From: Stratiolaelaps scimitus
Taxonomy: Eukaryota; Arthropoda; Arachnida; Mesostigmata; Laelapidae
NCBI GenBank assembly: GCA_019614645.1
Contig: JABWDB010000003.1
Coordinates: forward strand, 24,823,001-24,887,000
Reading direction: 5' to 3'
DNA length: 64,000 bases
Both the position numbers and the translations under genes were made by a program. Positions 49,972 through 62,347 of the stretch are shown here, piece by piece. Position 1 is the stretch's first letter; the number at the start of each line of letters is the position of its first letter. A model generated the notes under the pieces. It did no database searches and had not been told where the DNA came from. It saw nothing but the letters and a program-made list of their open reading frames with translations.

Positions 49972-52101
49972 GTGTGTCTTTTTGTATATCTGCTCGTGCA
50001 TGCAAGCGTGCCTACGCCTGTACTTGCGTTGTTGTATCCTTAGCACTTGGTGAATGTCCGTATGTATCCTATGTTCATGTAGACAGAGAGAGAGAATGAG
50101 AGAACGAGAGATTGATTATAAAAGAGAATTCAGTGATCCGATGGGCGTGTGTGTGTCTGTGTACTCAAAGAATGAAATTATCGCCCGATCATGTGGCGAA
50201 CCGGGATAGCGACCCAATGGCCTATGGCAGACGCACGCGGAGGGCGATCTCATCGTCCAGTCCCCGGCAATAAACGACTGCCACCTCTACCACGACGATT
50301 ACTACAATTCATCGATCTATTATGGCATGAATTACATGCTTGTTACGCGCATAACACCGTAGTGTCTCGGAGGAGGAGGAGGAGGTGGCGCCGACGATGA
50401 AAACGGCGCAGTCCACATATGGACCACTATAATAACTGGCTAGCGAACATTACTCAAAGATCGAAAAATACGCGCGACATTTATCACGTGTGTACGTTAT
50501 GCTGATGGGAGAAACGCGAATTAAAATGCCCGTCCGCGTGTGCAAACACACACCATACGAGTGCGCTTCAATTGTCGTCAGCGTTGTATAACGATATTGT
50601 TAAATAATACAGATTATTTTGTTGTTAACCTAGATATCGCGATATCAATTTTGGCAATCTTGCTTTGCTCGCGAACGCTGCGTGCAGTTGGATCGAAGCT
50701 GTTCTTTTGCAACGAATGTTTATCGTTTTCGTTTTCTCGATTTTGGGTTACCTCTCAGCCAACATTTAACGTCCGTGGTGTTGCTTTTGCACCGCTTCGT
50801 ACGACGGACCCCACACAAATCTCAAGCAGGGTTAAGTCGGAGCATGCCGTGGTGCGCGAAAGTGCGCTCGCTTTCAAAGTACGAGAAGCACGGTCAACAT
50901 CGGTGACATCGACACAGCAACGTGTCTTGATGCATGGGCTATCTCGAACGCGTATCCCTCCCTCACATGGTGCTACATGGATGCATTAGATGAATTGCGA
51001 AGCTCGGTATACCTGCCACAATACTCGCTTGTAATGGGGGGAGGGGGTCTTTTTTGTAGATTATAATGAAAATCTATTCACATGTCATTAACGATGAGAC
51101 AATAACAAAGGTCAAGCTAGTGGACAGGGCTTGGCGTGTCCGTAAGCAAGTCATCCATATAGTTATCGGCCCCGAGAGGAAGTCATCCACAATAGAATCA
51201 CGCTTACAAAAAGAACACGCTCAACCTTAAGAATACGTAGAAGATTGCAGAAGAACCGAAAATTCTGAATGGTGATTATCCTGAGACCGGTGTTCCTGCA
51301 AATGACACCCCTCGACACTTATCTGTGCCATCAACACTGCAGCGTTGATATGCGAATTATCACTTACTTGGATTCCGTTCATATGACGTCTATATCTCGC
51401 CTCTCATTCGGGCCTCCTGATTGACGTGACCCAGACAGACATGCAAGTGGCCGTCTGATCTATGGGATGCGTTTTTTTTTTCGTATCTGTTATCAGCGGG
51501 TGTCAATCTGTCGTCGTTACATCGGCGTAGACCCAACGCTCGCTCTGCTAATGGCTGTGCTTTCCGTTTGATATAGCGATACTCCGTTAGACGTCGACTA
51601 AGTTATATATTTGCTCGGTAAAATCGAACGTTGAAACAGTCGATATATTTTGAACATTACTACACATAGATAAGACACAATAAACGCTGATAAAGATTTA
51701 ATCGAGATATACCATTACAGCGATTAATATATAGTACACACGGCAATATTCTACACTCCGTTATGGGCAGAGCGGACAGGATGCTCCGCTGTGAGTATAA
51801 TTTCTGTCATTAGACAGGCTGAATACGACACTCTATATGTGTGGAGCACGTGGTGTATGTGCCCGTTTTTACATAAACTAACAATGGAGGGCCTCCTTCG
51901 AATGCGAACTACGGCATCATTTTGTTCGTGTTAATTGGCCTGTCTATTGTAGTAAGGCTCTTGGCAAGGACTGGACCTCTGGAGACATTGAACATCAGTT
52001 TGTGAATTACGCGTGTATACACGAGGAAATAGTAATCAATCGGTAGTGAGTGAACTATGGACGTTGGAAATTACCGAGTCCCTTAACTGGGTCATACGTG
52101 C

Positions 52102-52143
52102 ATATATATATATATATATGGCTGTGGGTCAGACCGGAAAATT

Positions 52144-52184
<41 letters not shown>

Positions 52185-52292
52185 AGTACCTTAATATATT
52201 TCTGTATCTGAGACTGAGGTGGCCGCCACAGGTCCCTATAGTTAAGCTCCGTGGTCTGTTCGATATGAAAGGAGCTGAGGGCCAGCTTGTTT

Positions 52293-52325
<33 letters not shown>

Positions 52326-52328
52326 TAT
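52102..52328. repeat. Cluster of three (AT)n arrays
   Basis: AT arrays at 52102..52119, 52149..52182 and 52303..52328 lie within 230 bp. Because (AT)n is self-complementary, the three can pair with one another. Confidence 0.97.
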
Positions 52329-52675
52329 TATACATATTTTTTATTGTGCATATATCCGTAATACGGCAGAATCGTGTTGAATGTATAACGTGTACATTTG
52401 TACAATGTCTAGTAGAGTGTATATAATTATAATATATGAGCCTTCGCGTTTTAGGCGATATTCTCCAAATATAAACAGGCCACTTACACAGCTGTTTGTA
52501 TTTGATCAACGAACACATTATTTTGCAAATATGGACACATACCATATAGTGTCTCTGTTCTCTTCCTTGAATAAGTGATCCCCGATAGATACCGCAAGGG
52601 TCTGCATGAGTCTTGATGTTATTACAACGATGCCGTATCGGATACACTCGAAGCGTTCGACAGAGCACCGATTGC

Positions 52676-52706
52676 TATTATTATTAGTATTATTATTATC
52701 ATTATT
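52676..52706. repeat. (ATT)n microsatellite
   Basis: Interrupted ATT triplets; a complementary interrupted AAT array follows at 52926..52952. Confidence 0.9.
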
Positions 52707-55250
52707 AAAGGAATGTTCATCACTTTAGCTTAAGGCTTCGTATAATTACATAGCCCAAACAAGAAAGATGGAACATGGGTGATACATCTTATGTACACGA
52801 ACGCCTGTCTGCGCGTTGGCGCATGATAAGAATCGACTGAAATGGTCTTGTTCATCGTCGCGGTGACGAAACGAACTCTGCTTCTCGTCGAACTGCAAAC
52901 GACATCGACGTGCACCGACGGCGCTAATAATAATAATAACAATAATAATAGTAATACTAGTCGTGGTGATAATTAATAATTACTCTAACGGTGTTAATGA
53001 TGTATGTGCCCGGTCCGGTATTATTACGATCCACGGCGGGTGAGTCATCCTGGTGTGCGGATAACCCTCCGATTCTTACTGGAACTGTTGAACCTGGCAT
53101 CGCCTCGGACCACGGCCAGGGTCCCTGTCTCTGTCGGCTACGAATGTCTCGGGGGCAGCGCGATTAACACAGTGAAAGATGGGAGGATTAAATCGTAGAT
53201 TTATCCCGTCTGGCGGCGATGGTGCTTGGTGGAACTATTAAACATAACTAGGAGCGGTATCAAATGCAGTGTATTGGTGGGTGCTAATTAATTATTGGTG
53301 CTGATATTTTATAATTTTAATGTTTCGTATTACTAGTATTGATGCTGCGATTTATCCACATATCTGTATCGTAGGTGACTATTTTATAATCTGATTTTTA
53401 TTTTATTCACCAGGCAGTATTGTACACTTATGTAAGGCCAAGCAAATCTATTCTACGTCAACTCGCCTGCACTGGATCGGCCCACTTTCATGGAGATTTG
53501 AAGCTGTCTCTGGTGGTGTCCGTGCGGTTGAAGAAAATTTCCTCCTTTCAAAGAAAAAGCAAATCTATTCCGAATAGGTTTCGAGTTAAATGTTGATTGG
53601 TGGACGCGTCCTAAGAATACGGACTCGAAAAATATACGGACTCGGGTGGGAAACCGAAGCGCCGACCGCCGTTCTGATCTTTCCAGTGAAGTGCTTTTGT
53701 CCATTAGGCTTTCGGGCGATGCTTTCCTTCTCGAGATTCCTTCAAATAGCTTCGTCGTAACGAACAATTCACAAACCACCCGTTTGGATTAGTTGACAGC
53801 TACGCACCATACGGGAACATCACGGGATGACTTTGAAGATCGACAGTTGTGCTTGATTGTGTATATTTGACAAGATAGCTGACCATATACGCCTTTTCTT
53901 GACCATTGTCCTCGTCGAAATCGCTGTAATTCGAATGGTTCCGAGACGCAGTCGAACCAACAGACCAACGTCCAGCTCTATCTGCAAGCAGTGCGGCATA
54001 TGCTACGCGCCACGGGGAAATGCCTTGGCAATCGAAGCCATCTCCAAGTCCTGACCGTATTTCCAGCTATTTATTCAGATCTCATCGAATTGCCGAATAG
54101 CCGCCGATCAGCTACCGCAAGCTGGCCATAAAGCTAGTCAGGGTTCCCTTGCTGGAACTGTTTATCAGTCAGCAAGGCCAGCCAGCTTTGCCAACCAATC
54201 TAAGCAGTACAACAGTGTCAAGTTTCTTGACACATGGCCTGGCGGTTGTTGTGCCGTCTAAGATCGCCTTTGCGGAAGAGGAATGGGACAGATCTCTCTC
54301 GTTCCCGCTCAGTCTCTGCTGAAACGTCGGCCGGATGTTCCGGACACCATCTGACACAATACCCGAATAGCGTGGCCACTGATCTAGCTAAAGCCCACTA
54401 CGCTGACTTTGCCGTGTTTCTATTCGAAAGGGAAAGGTATTGACCGAGAGTGTTCCTTTGGCCAGGCAAAGACGTGCCATTTTCGTTATAATGTGAAAGA
54501 GCATCTCTACCGCCCAGCCTCCATCCACGTTAACCCTGTTGGGCGTGTTAGAATGGATAAGATCTTTTTCTTCGGTGTGCTGCATAGCGATGACCTGCTT
54601 TTGTCGTAGGGACCGCCCAGTGATAGAAATCTCGGTGCCCATCAGAGTAGGCTCCCACCTAGAGCCTTAGAATTTTTCTTTGCGATGAAATCATGGAACG
54701 CGTGCATTAGAAACTGATAATCGACGATTTCGGAGTCAATGAAATCGTTGATTGTGGCTTCGACCGCGTTTTCCGCGCTCAACGTAACATCTATTACTAT
54801 TGTCTTACATCGTCTTGTTTGTATGACACGTATAAAAATAATAATACATATAACAAGGGTTCGCCGCTTTTATTACCAAGACACGAATTCAATATATAAT
54901 ACAAACAGATCGATTAAGTTATCGTCATTGGTGAGCCTGTTTTATGATGTGCATTCGCGTTGCATGCCCCAGGGCGACTATGTACCCATTCTTTGCTAGT
55001 GCATGCGACAACTAATGCGATATTTATGATTCTGAACGTATTCATTATCCGGTTGGCATATGCTGGCGCTCCCATTTGTCGCGTCTTCGGTTATGCAGCA
55101 AATGCCCAACGGCGAGCACCCATCTCTCATTTGCTTTGACAAATATCGTCTTGCTAAGTATCGATACCTCGTAGCAGAAAAGTGGCACGCTCGGTATTTC
55201 CCTCCACTAACCAAGCACTCAATTCCTGAAGTTCCCCCACAATAAGCACT

Positions 55251-56900
55251 CCCGACCAGCCCAAGTTGCTAGCTTTCATTCAACCGACTTGTGTCTAATC
55301 AACGGTCCTGCACCCCGGACCGATCAGAGGAAGCCCTGTGGCTCTGGGCAGATGAACATCAACACGCCATCATCCCTGTCTCCCCTTTAGTCCAAAGCTT
55401 AATACTGGCTGAGCACACTGTTATCGAGTGTTACGCACGTCTGTTTCTGCGAATGGACCTGGGTGAATGTGAGAACAACATATCATATGTGTGTTGTGCC
55501 TATAACTGCCATGTATCGTATCTTCTACTCGATCGATCGATCGATTCCGCTTATCTGCTCGACTTATCACCTTGTTCTGCCAGTCGGCGCCATCATCTCC
55601 ACAACAAAGTTAGAGCAGTTACGCGCACATACAAAAAGCTGCCTGCTGAAAAAAAGTAATTGCCCGCTGCTGACCATCTCGTTGTATGCTATGAACACAA
55701 ATACTCCGGCGCACTCTGTTCCACATACACACACACACACCCATTTACCGAGAAGCAACCATGAGGCAGCTCGGTGGGCTCGCAGACGCCAGGGGGTATG
55801 CCAGGCTCGCTCTGCAGGTCAGCGGCTGCCCTCTGTTGCCTAGCTAAGTCATTACATGCGTCCGCAGCGTCGATCAAACCAAAGCGGTTTTGCATTGTAA
55901 TTGTCGGCGTTTGCTTGCGCGCATCTCGTCGCCTTCGAAAAGTCGCCGCACCAGCGGAGCGGCGCCAAGAACCGCAGTGAAATTGCACGGTAGAAGAAAA
56001 CAAGGGAACGGAGGGTGCGCGCTCGCAATGGAGAGGTCAGACCAGACGCGTATGGAGTGTCAATGATTTTAATGAATGAACAAAAATAGGAACATACATA
56101 TATGCCGGCTAGGGACGAACGAGCGGCGATGGGAGTCCCACAGGCAAATGCGAGAAAACTGCGGTGGTGGACTTTTGCTGTGAGTCCGAAACAAAATTGG
56201 CTGCGCAAATCACGACCGACGAAGCTACATCATCAATGGAGGAAGGCTGACCCCGGGGCGGACCACGGGGACGACGACGCTCTGACGCCAGACAATTTCT
56301 TCGTACGTAGAACATACGACTGCGCTGTTCGCTTTCTCGTTTCTCTTCTTTTTCTTCTTCTTCTTCTTCGTCGTGGTCGTTTCAAGAAGGAGTTTTCCGG
56401 CCAGGTGCTGGACAAATATCGACCGATTGCTCGCCACGTTTTTGGTCCCGCCCAGCAGATGGGCGGTGCAAGAATGAGAAGTGCAGCAACTCATCCGCCG
56501 CTAGCGCCAGCAGCAGTAGCAGTGGTTGTTGTTGTAGTAGTAGTAGTAGTAGTAGCCCAGGACTGCAGAGGTTGCCGCGTGCCGTAATATCGTTGGCAAA
56601 CATCTCCACCGCATAACTAGCTGCTGCTGCTGCTGGTGATAGTGGTGGTGGTGGTGGTTGTGTTGGTGGTGAAGGCAGTTGTATCAACACGAGGCAAAAT
56701 AAACTGTTCAATTCTGTCGGAATTGTCGACAATATATCACGCCATGATAATGAGCATAATAATGCAACATAACGACGTGGAAGCAAGTTCACTGCCGCAA
56801 CCAGTGACTACTAGAGTCTTTGTCGTGTTTTGAGTCAGCGACAAATAGCGACCTAAGAAGAGCCGTCTCCTTTTATTATCACGGGGGTCACAGGGGACAG
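55251..56900. other. GC-rich block with triplet repeats
   Basis: Contains CA, CTT/TTC and GTA/GTT tracts. The 161-codon frame 56102..56587 runs through these repeats and is not credible. Confidence 0.4.
56520..56556. repeat. (GTT)/(GTA)n microsatellite
   Basis: GTTGTTGTTGTAGTAGTAG.. tract in a GC-rich block; another GGT-rich tract lies at 56636..56670. Confidence 0.92.
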
Positions 56901-56949
56901 TGACTTCAGTTCGAACGTATGTAAAGGGGTAGTGCAAAATGCATAATCG

Positions 56950-56956
<7 letters not shown>

Positions 56957-56988
<32 letters not shown>
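56957..56988. repeat. (TA)16 microsatellite
   Basis: Pure TA array of 32 bp. Confidence 0.98.
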
Positions 56989-56989
<1 letters not shown>

Positions 56990-57700
56990 GAGTATGAGTC
57001 GAAGTGCGGACCATGTGGCTGACAATGGGTGGACTAAAAAGGCTAAATACTGCTGTTGTTCCATTTGTCCTATCGGGTCATAGGATCGTATTCATGAGCA
57101 GGATCAGGCTTGTATACTAGAGCAGTATAAAGATAAGAGCTTACGTCACTGACACTCATTTGGCATTCAGCTGCTCCTATTTGTGTCCTGGGAAAGCGGT
57201 TTCTGGCTGTCTAATCACTGTCAACTGCTTTTCATTATTTGCGAAACATTAACATCCACGAGTTCTCAAACCTCTGCTCCATCGATTGTAGTTAGAGATC
57301 ATGATGTCGATGTTACGGCTCAACAGTGATGACGGTGACAGGAAGATTTGTCCAAGAGCTGATTTGTTTGACGCAGAATTAAGCCACTTTGTTCACCGTT
57401 TATGTTCCTCCATCTGAATAAGACCGAATACGGCTTACGGAATACAACATAAACTTTAAAATGCATCAAACTTGCAAGCTCCTCCCGGGAGACTGGAAGC
57501 CGACAATTTTTTCAGTGCAAGCACACAATATTCATGGGCTATGTACCATTACAAGTGACTGCCATATATATTTTGTATTCGACAATGCCGATATCTCGCC
57601 TTTCTAACCAGCAAGTGGGTTCTAGAAATGATTATGATAATCTATAAATAGTGGGTTTCCAAGATTGTTGGCGCATTGGATGACGGCTATAAAATAAGTT

Positions 57701-57985
57701 ACAAGAGGCAGGTGCTATGCCCTTCGGGACAGCTCCCAAAAGGGTTTCAACCCTCGAATTAGTACAGACGTTCCTGTTGAATATTTCCTAACGCGTTATC
57801 GAGTCAAGCGGATACTACCATCTCCACTCGAGAAATGAAGCCCTTTACGATTGAATGACATTTAACGTGGTGTGTTGTAGGTGTGTATTGCCACGAGAAG
57901 ATATCCCGATCCTTGTTTCCATCCGATGGCAGCCATCTAGCTTGGTATTTACTAGGTTACAATCAGTACGTAGCTGTATGCACTT
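57701..57985 (+). repeat. Dispersed repeat, copy A
   Basis: It begins ACAAGAGGCAGGTGCTATG, has a small hairpin AGGGTT-TC-AACCCT, and carries TTGGTATTTACTA 241 bp from its start. The same blocks occur in the same order in copy B, 17 kb away on the same strand. Not a known family to me. The tandem heptamer at 58027 follows shortly after. Confidence 0.5.
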
Positions 57986-58026
57986 ACTCAAAGGTCTACG
58001 ACATACCACATGGGTTTCGGGTCGAA

Positions 58027-58054
58027 GGTAAATGGTAAATGGTAAATGGTAAAT
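58027..58054 (+). repeat. Tandem heptamer (GGTAAAT)4
   Basis: Four perfect copies of GGTAAAT are followed by CTTTATTGG. Short tandem oligomers of this kind often mark the 3' ends of some LINE families, and this one lies just past dispersed-repeat copy A. It could be that element's tail. Confidence 0.9.
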
Positions 58055-58331
58055 CTTTATTGGTTTATTTAAGGAGCTGCAATTTTTCAATGCATATTGG
58101 TATGGTGCATATTCATCATTCAGCCAATACTGGGTGACTGTGAAGTGTGGAACGCGCTTACAAGGCCATAAGCTCATTAAAGACGGCCTCCGCCACCGTC
58201 AGCACTTGAATATTGCTAGGCATTAATTATTTCGATATGGCTAGGACAAAGGAAACAGCCATAGCTGCACATAATGAAATTGCATGACACGAAGCTAATA
58301 TTTCGAAAATAAAAAATCACGTTCAGTTAAT

Positions 58332-58350
58332 TTATATATATATATATATA
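58332..58350. repeat. (TA)n microsatellite
   Basis: Pure TA array of about 19 bp. Confidence 0.95.
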
Positions 58351-59498
58351 GAAAATATGATACAGATATTATTATGTCTAGCGTCCAAAAAAACTCTATT
58401 GAAATCATAAAATATATCTGAACTGGTTCAATTTGCAATACTTCTCGTCTACGACATCTGACTGCATGGACTTAATACGGCTGATATGTCGTTCACCAGC
58501 TCGACTTCCTTTCAAGTTGGACCGAGCTCATCACTAAAAGCGTTTTCTTTTTTTAGTTAGGATCAGCTCCCTTAAATATTAACTATTATTCTTGTCTAAC
58601 TCTTCGGTAATATAATTCATGTGCGGCTTTCTTATTCAATGTATTCTCGCTGACGTAGCGCAATGAATAAGATGGGATATATTTCAATTACTAGTTATTC
58701 TCCTATATAATGAGTTCGTCTTCTTTCTTTCGAGAGCCAAACCTGTACCGGTTCATAACATACCGGTTCAACTTGGTCCTCTTTATTTCTCCGATGCTAT
58801 CTAGCTTCAGTTCCACCTGATACAAACATTTCTCCTGCACTCATCTATCCGAACTATCTTCTTACTTGGTGGTATAGAATTGTGAGCAAATTCACACACA
58901 GTTGAGCCAGTCCAAAGTACTCTCTCTCTCCGGCCGCCCTCCCAACCCGAGATGGTCCCAGTGGTCTGACGTGAAGCGGGATAGGTGTCATCGTATTTTT
59001 AGTCGTCGTCTCGAACGGACCAAATCTTGTCACTGCTCGCTCAATCATATTGTGGCACTAGTCATTCTACACATAAAACTACACGGTGCACCGAACCCAT
59101 CCTCCTATCTACGGCCGTATCGCCGTGCAACAGCCATTGCAGCATTGGGAACAATTGCGCGAGTGTGGGAATCCCGCGAACTCAACTGAACTGGTGAAGT
59201 TCATTTATGAAACCTTAGTTGAGTTCTATCTATTTTTAGGCTGCCAGCCCCCTCTGTGTCGCTCGCTTGATCGTGTGTGCGCGCGAGTGCGTGCGCCTTC
59301 ATGTGCGCCTCTCTGCCTTCATGGGTACGCAGGTGCGAGTTCCCTAATCATTTTCTTCTTCCTCTTGGCAAATACAGAATTTCAATCAACCGCACTTGCT
59401 AAGTTGCCGCGCGAATAAGCCCCGTTGGGAATTTGTCGTCAAGACCGCCTTAAAGCTATCCCTCCACCCTGTGACCTGAGAGAGCTCTAGATATATCT

Positions 59499-59517
59499 GT
59501 GTGTGTGTGTGTGTGTG
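59499..59517. repeat. (GT)n microsatellite
   Basis: Pure GT array of about 19 bp. Confidence 0.95.
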
Positions 59518-59662
59518 CTTTAGCATCTGAGCTCTGCCTGTGGATTCACCCCGCGTAGCTCGGACGGGTGCGCGAAGCGGCCGTGTCACCAATCTAAAAA
59601 CTACTATACTCACCCACTTTTATTTCTTGGCGCGTTGAGGTTTTTATCTCAAATTACACCCT

Positions 59663-59923
59663 TTGATATCCACCGCCTCCGCAGCCGCCGCCAAGACGAT
59701 TGTAGCGCTCCCGGCGCCTCGCTATTCAGAATATAAGTATAATATGTATTCTGCTCGTCAGCGTAGCATTGCGAACAGGGGAAAATTGAACCAGAAAACG
59801 AGAGAATTTATAGGGAGAGCTACGAAAGAGCTACGGATGCGACGAAAGCACCCGGGTTGCGGGTCGAGCATGAATGCCTCTTCGAGAAATCTCGTTGGGA
59901 TCTTGAAACGCAGGAAGCGATGA
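59663..59923 (+). CDS. Candidate terminal exon, basic peptide
   Basis: A good acceptor (TATCCACCGCCTCCGCAG) at about 59684 opens a frame reading SARQRSIANRGKLNQKTREF, then IGRATKELRMRRKHPG and ending in KRRKR before TGA. The peptide is strongly basic. No family is recognised and no donor is needed if it is terminal. It lies 2.2 kb upstream of the SLC16 exon on the same strand, so if real it would need to belong to a different transcript or an alternative end. Confidence 0.18.
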   Translation: MISTASAAAAKTIVALPAPRYSEYKYNMYSARQRSIANRGKLNQKTREFIGRATKELRMRRKHPGCGSSMNASSRNLVGILKRRKR

Positions 59924-60120
59924 CTCAAGAGCAGTGTCCATCGTTAAGCATTGCTGCATGAACGACTTTGTCACAAACGCTCCAAAGGCATACGACTCAA
60001 CAAAGATACATAGATATACCGAGTGACTGTGGTAGTGTCAGTGGTGGTAGCAGTAGTAGTAATCGAAGTAGAAGAGCTCTCTCTCTCTCTCGTTTTAGAA
60101 ATGCTAATAATTGTAAGCAC

Positions 60121-60303
60121 ATGAGTGGCGTTCATCTTCGGTTCATACAAAAGATGCTTATCGTTCTAATTATTACTGTGCTATTTTCTATACAGATAAA
60201 ATGTGTACACCGTCACCGTACGGACCGCTGCCACCGCCGCCGCCGCCACAACGCTGTTTGCTCTCGTTTTGCTGGGCGAGGCAGCGAGCATCTCATTGAT
60301 TGA
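60121..60303 (+). CDS. Candidate small secreted or membrane peptide (61 codons)
   Basis: From the ATG at 60121 the frame gives MSGVHLRFIQK followed by the hydrophobic core MLIVLIITVLFSIQIKC, then a His/Arg/Cys-rich remainder and a TGA. The layout is that of a signal peptide plus a short basic peptide. However, CTGTGCTATTTTCTATACAG at 60176..60195 is also an excellent 3' splice site, so the hydrophobic codons may simply be its pyrimidine tract. Both readings remain open. Confidence 0.15.
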   Translation: MSGVHLRFIQKMLIVLIITVLFSIQIKCVHRHRTDRCHRRRRHNAVCSRFAGRGSEHLID

Positions 60304-60360
60304 GATGAGAGAAAAAGAAGGATATTTTTCGGGAGATGATGATGATAGTGATATGGGTGA
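60196..60360 (+). other. Possible 5' exon with an acidic start (unproven)
   Basis: Downstream of the strong acceptor at 60195, an ATG at 60305 gives MREKEGYFSGDDDDSDMG and meets a usable donor (ATGG|GTGAAA). It lies 1.8 kb before the SLC16 exon on the same strand, and acidic cytosolic N termini are common in SLC16 proteins. An N-terminal TM1 exon would still have to lie between, and I found none, so the link is weak. AATAAA at 60535 is an alternative sign of a transcript end. Confidence 0.15.
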
Positions 60361-60540
60361 AACGCACGACAGTAACGGCGATGGCAATGTCTGTATTTGG
60401 ACCAGATGGCAATTTTTACGCAAATTGTCTTGATTTTTTTTGTTTCTTGATTTTTTCGCCTATTGTTGCTGTTGTTGGTGCCTCGAGCTTCGTTGTACTG
60501 ATCACACGAGTCTGATATCACCCACGTTCTTTACAATAAA

Positions 60541-62173
60541 TAGCGCAAGTACTACGTCTGATATAATAGTGACTGCAGTGAGGCCATAGTGGAGCCTGTA
60601 AATGAATTCCACTAATAGAATGATGAGAGCAATATCAAATCAATTGTAATTCTTATTATTATTATGATTATTCATCACATATGTATACAGAAGAATGGCG
60701 AAACAGCGTGTAACGCAAGAATATATGAATGATCATTCGATTCTATCAAAAAGAAAACTCGAATGGGCCAATCTAATTTTTCTTAGATTTCAATTTATTT
60801 TTCTTACATATGTTAGAAACAAATGTTGGAAGGAATCTTGTTTTTGTCAGTATACAGACAATATTTGTAAATCCTCTCAACCGTTCTTTATTTAATTATT
60901 CATGTCTGGTTACTTCGCAGACGACGAATCGTATACTTTTAAATATTATAATACCATCTTATAATATACATACCCCTTCGATAGGTAGTAGCCCAGATCG
61001 ATCGTACGGGCTTTATCGGTCCTTGTGGCTGGGGACATATGATGAGGATTACAGATTGATTTTCTACGTTGAATCCTTCATAGAAACTGTGTCTCTTCTT
61101 TATAAATTATAAAAAATATTCTATGACTGTCTTCTTTTGTCGCCTGTGCAATGTTTTATGATGTTATTGTCTTCGTCGTTACTACATTCGAATGGGATTG
61201 TCAGACCTCATTGTAAATTGTACCTGAATTATTTCTATTGGATGTAATATCTGTGCAACGTAAAATCTGCGGTAGCGTGAGCTAGAATAACTACCGACGT
61301 TCAGTCCCAAGTGGGGTTCTCTGACACTGTGAAACACGACGAATTTTAATGTAGAACGATATTTAATGTAATTAACATATATATTATACATCGAATTTAG
61401 TGCTTGTCCCAAGTTACACTGGAATATGCGCTAACTTAAGACAAGCAGAAAAAATCCTAATTATGATATACTACAGACAGTCTACGCCATCCTATTTAAA
61501 GTAAAGTTTTCGGGCTGACTCTAAGCCACCATTTAACGTTCACGGTACAACTGCCTTCGTCATTGCGTCATAAGACGGACAACCCCTTTTCAAATGTGCA
61601 AAGATGGAAATCGAATTCGTGCACATACGTGTCTCTAAAAAGTGCACACATGAATGTACCACGCCAGCAGGCTCAACTACACGTTTCCACATCAAACAAT
61701 GACTTTCGTGCAGATTATCACCGTGTCCTGAGGTTTCCAACGAATTAATCGTTTTCATCTATCACATAGGCCGGTTGTCAGCAATGAATTACAACAAGAA
61801 CAACTTGAAATGGGGAGTGTTGCTTTTTCTCCCATTAAACATTCGAATAAAACGACTCGATATTTGACAATCACAGCCATTCTAACTAAGTCAAAAATCA
61901 TGTACTTGTAAGAAAGAAGCATTCACAGAATACCCACACCAACGTATTTCTTTACCGTACACAGTGCAGCCACACCTTCCCATAATAATAGTATGCTAAA
62001 GATCATCGTTCATCGACTAGTTAGTTCGACCAGGGCGGCGAAGCCCCCGTGAGCACTCACCAGATGGATATTGTGTTTGAGCATAAATCGTACAACAGGA
62101 TACAGTCCTATTTCTCTGTTGCCTTGTTACCTACCTACTCGTTATTTAATGATTGATTCATTTCGTTTTGCAG
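60541..62173 (+). other. Upstream intron or flank of the SLC16 exon
   Basis: AT-rich, ends in the acceptor of the first SLC16 exon. No coding sequence recognised. Confidence 0.6.
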
Positions 62174-62347
62174 TGTGCCTCGGCGCGATGTCGATGGCGG
62201 TGTCGCTGTTCTGTTCGCCCTGGGTCGTTGGCGTCTGCCGGCGGAAGAGCACCCGCCTACTCGCGGTCCTCGGAGGTCTCGTGGCCGCGCTCGCCGTACT
62301 CTTCACCTCATTCGCATCGCAATTTCACCAGCTGTTTATCAGTTACG
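62174..62347 (+). CDS. Internal exon of a monocarboxylate-transporter-like (SLC16/MFS) protein
   Basis: This exon encodes about 58 residues of a 12-TM major facilitator of the SLC16 type. Such plasma-membrane carriers move monocarboxylates or related small acids, but the substrate cannot be read from this piece. One hydrophobic stretch (CLGAMSMAVSLF..PWVVGV) is followed by the charged loop CRRKSTR and a second helix, GGLVAALAVLFTSFASQF, ending in HQLFISYG. The loop and the GG...SF...YG spacing are what I recall for SLC16 proteins around TM2-TM4. A strong acceptor (TTTCGTTTTGCAG) precedes it and a good donor (G|GTACGT) follows. It is 174 bp, so both ends fall in the same intron phase (phase 1); the first codon is split, with TG from this exon. 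It joins in frame to the exon at 63914. The preceding exon (the PDGGWGW-type N terminus) was not found in the window. The family call is firm; the subfamily is not. Confidence 0.88.

Larger units (their letters stand above)
49604..55250. other. Microsatellite-rich, no gene seen
   Basis: Many TA, ATT and GTG arrays. Frames at 54169..54642 and 55060..55659 were inspected on both strands and show no family motif. Confidence 0.5.

Noticed and set aside
54169..54642. Overlapping frames on both strands
   Set aside because: Examined for transposase, RT and nuclease motifs; none found.
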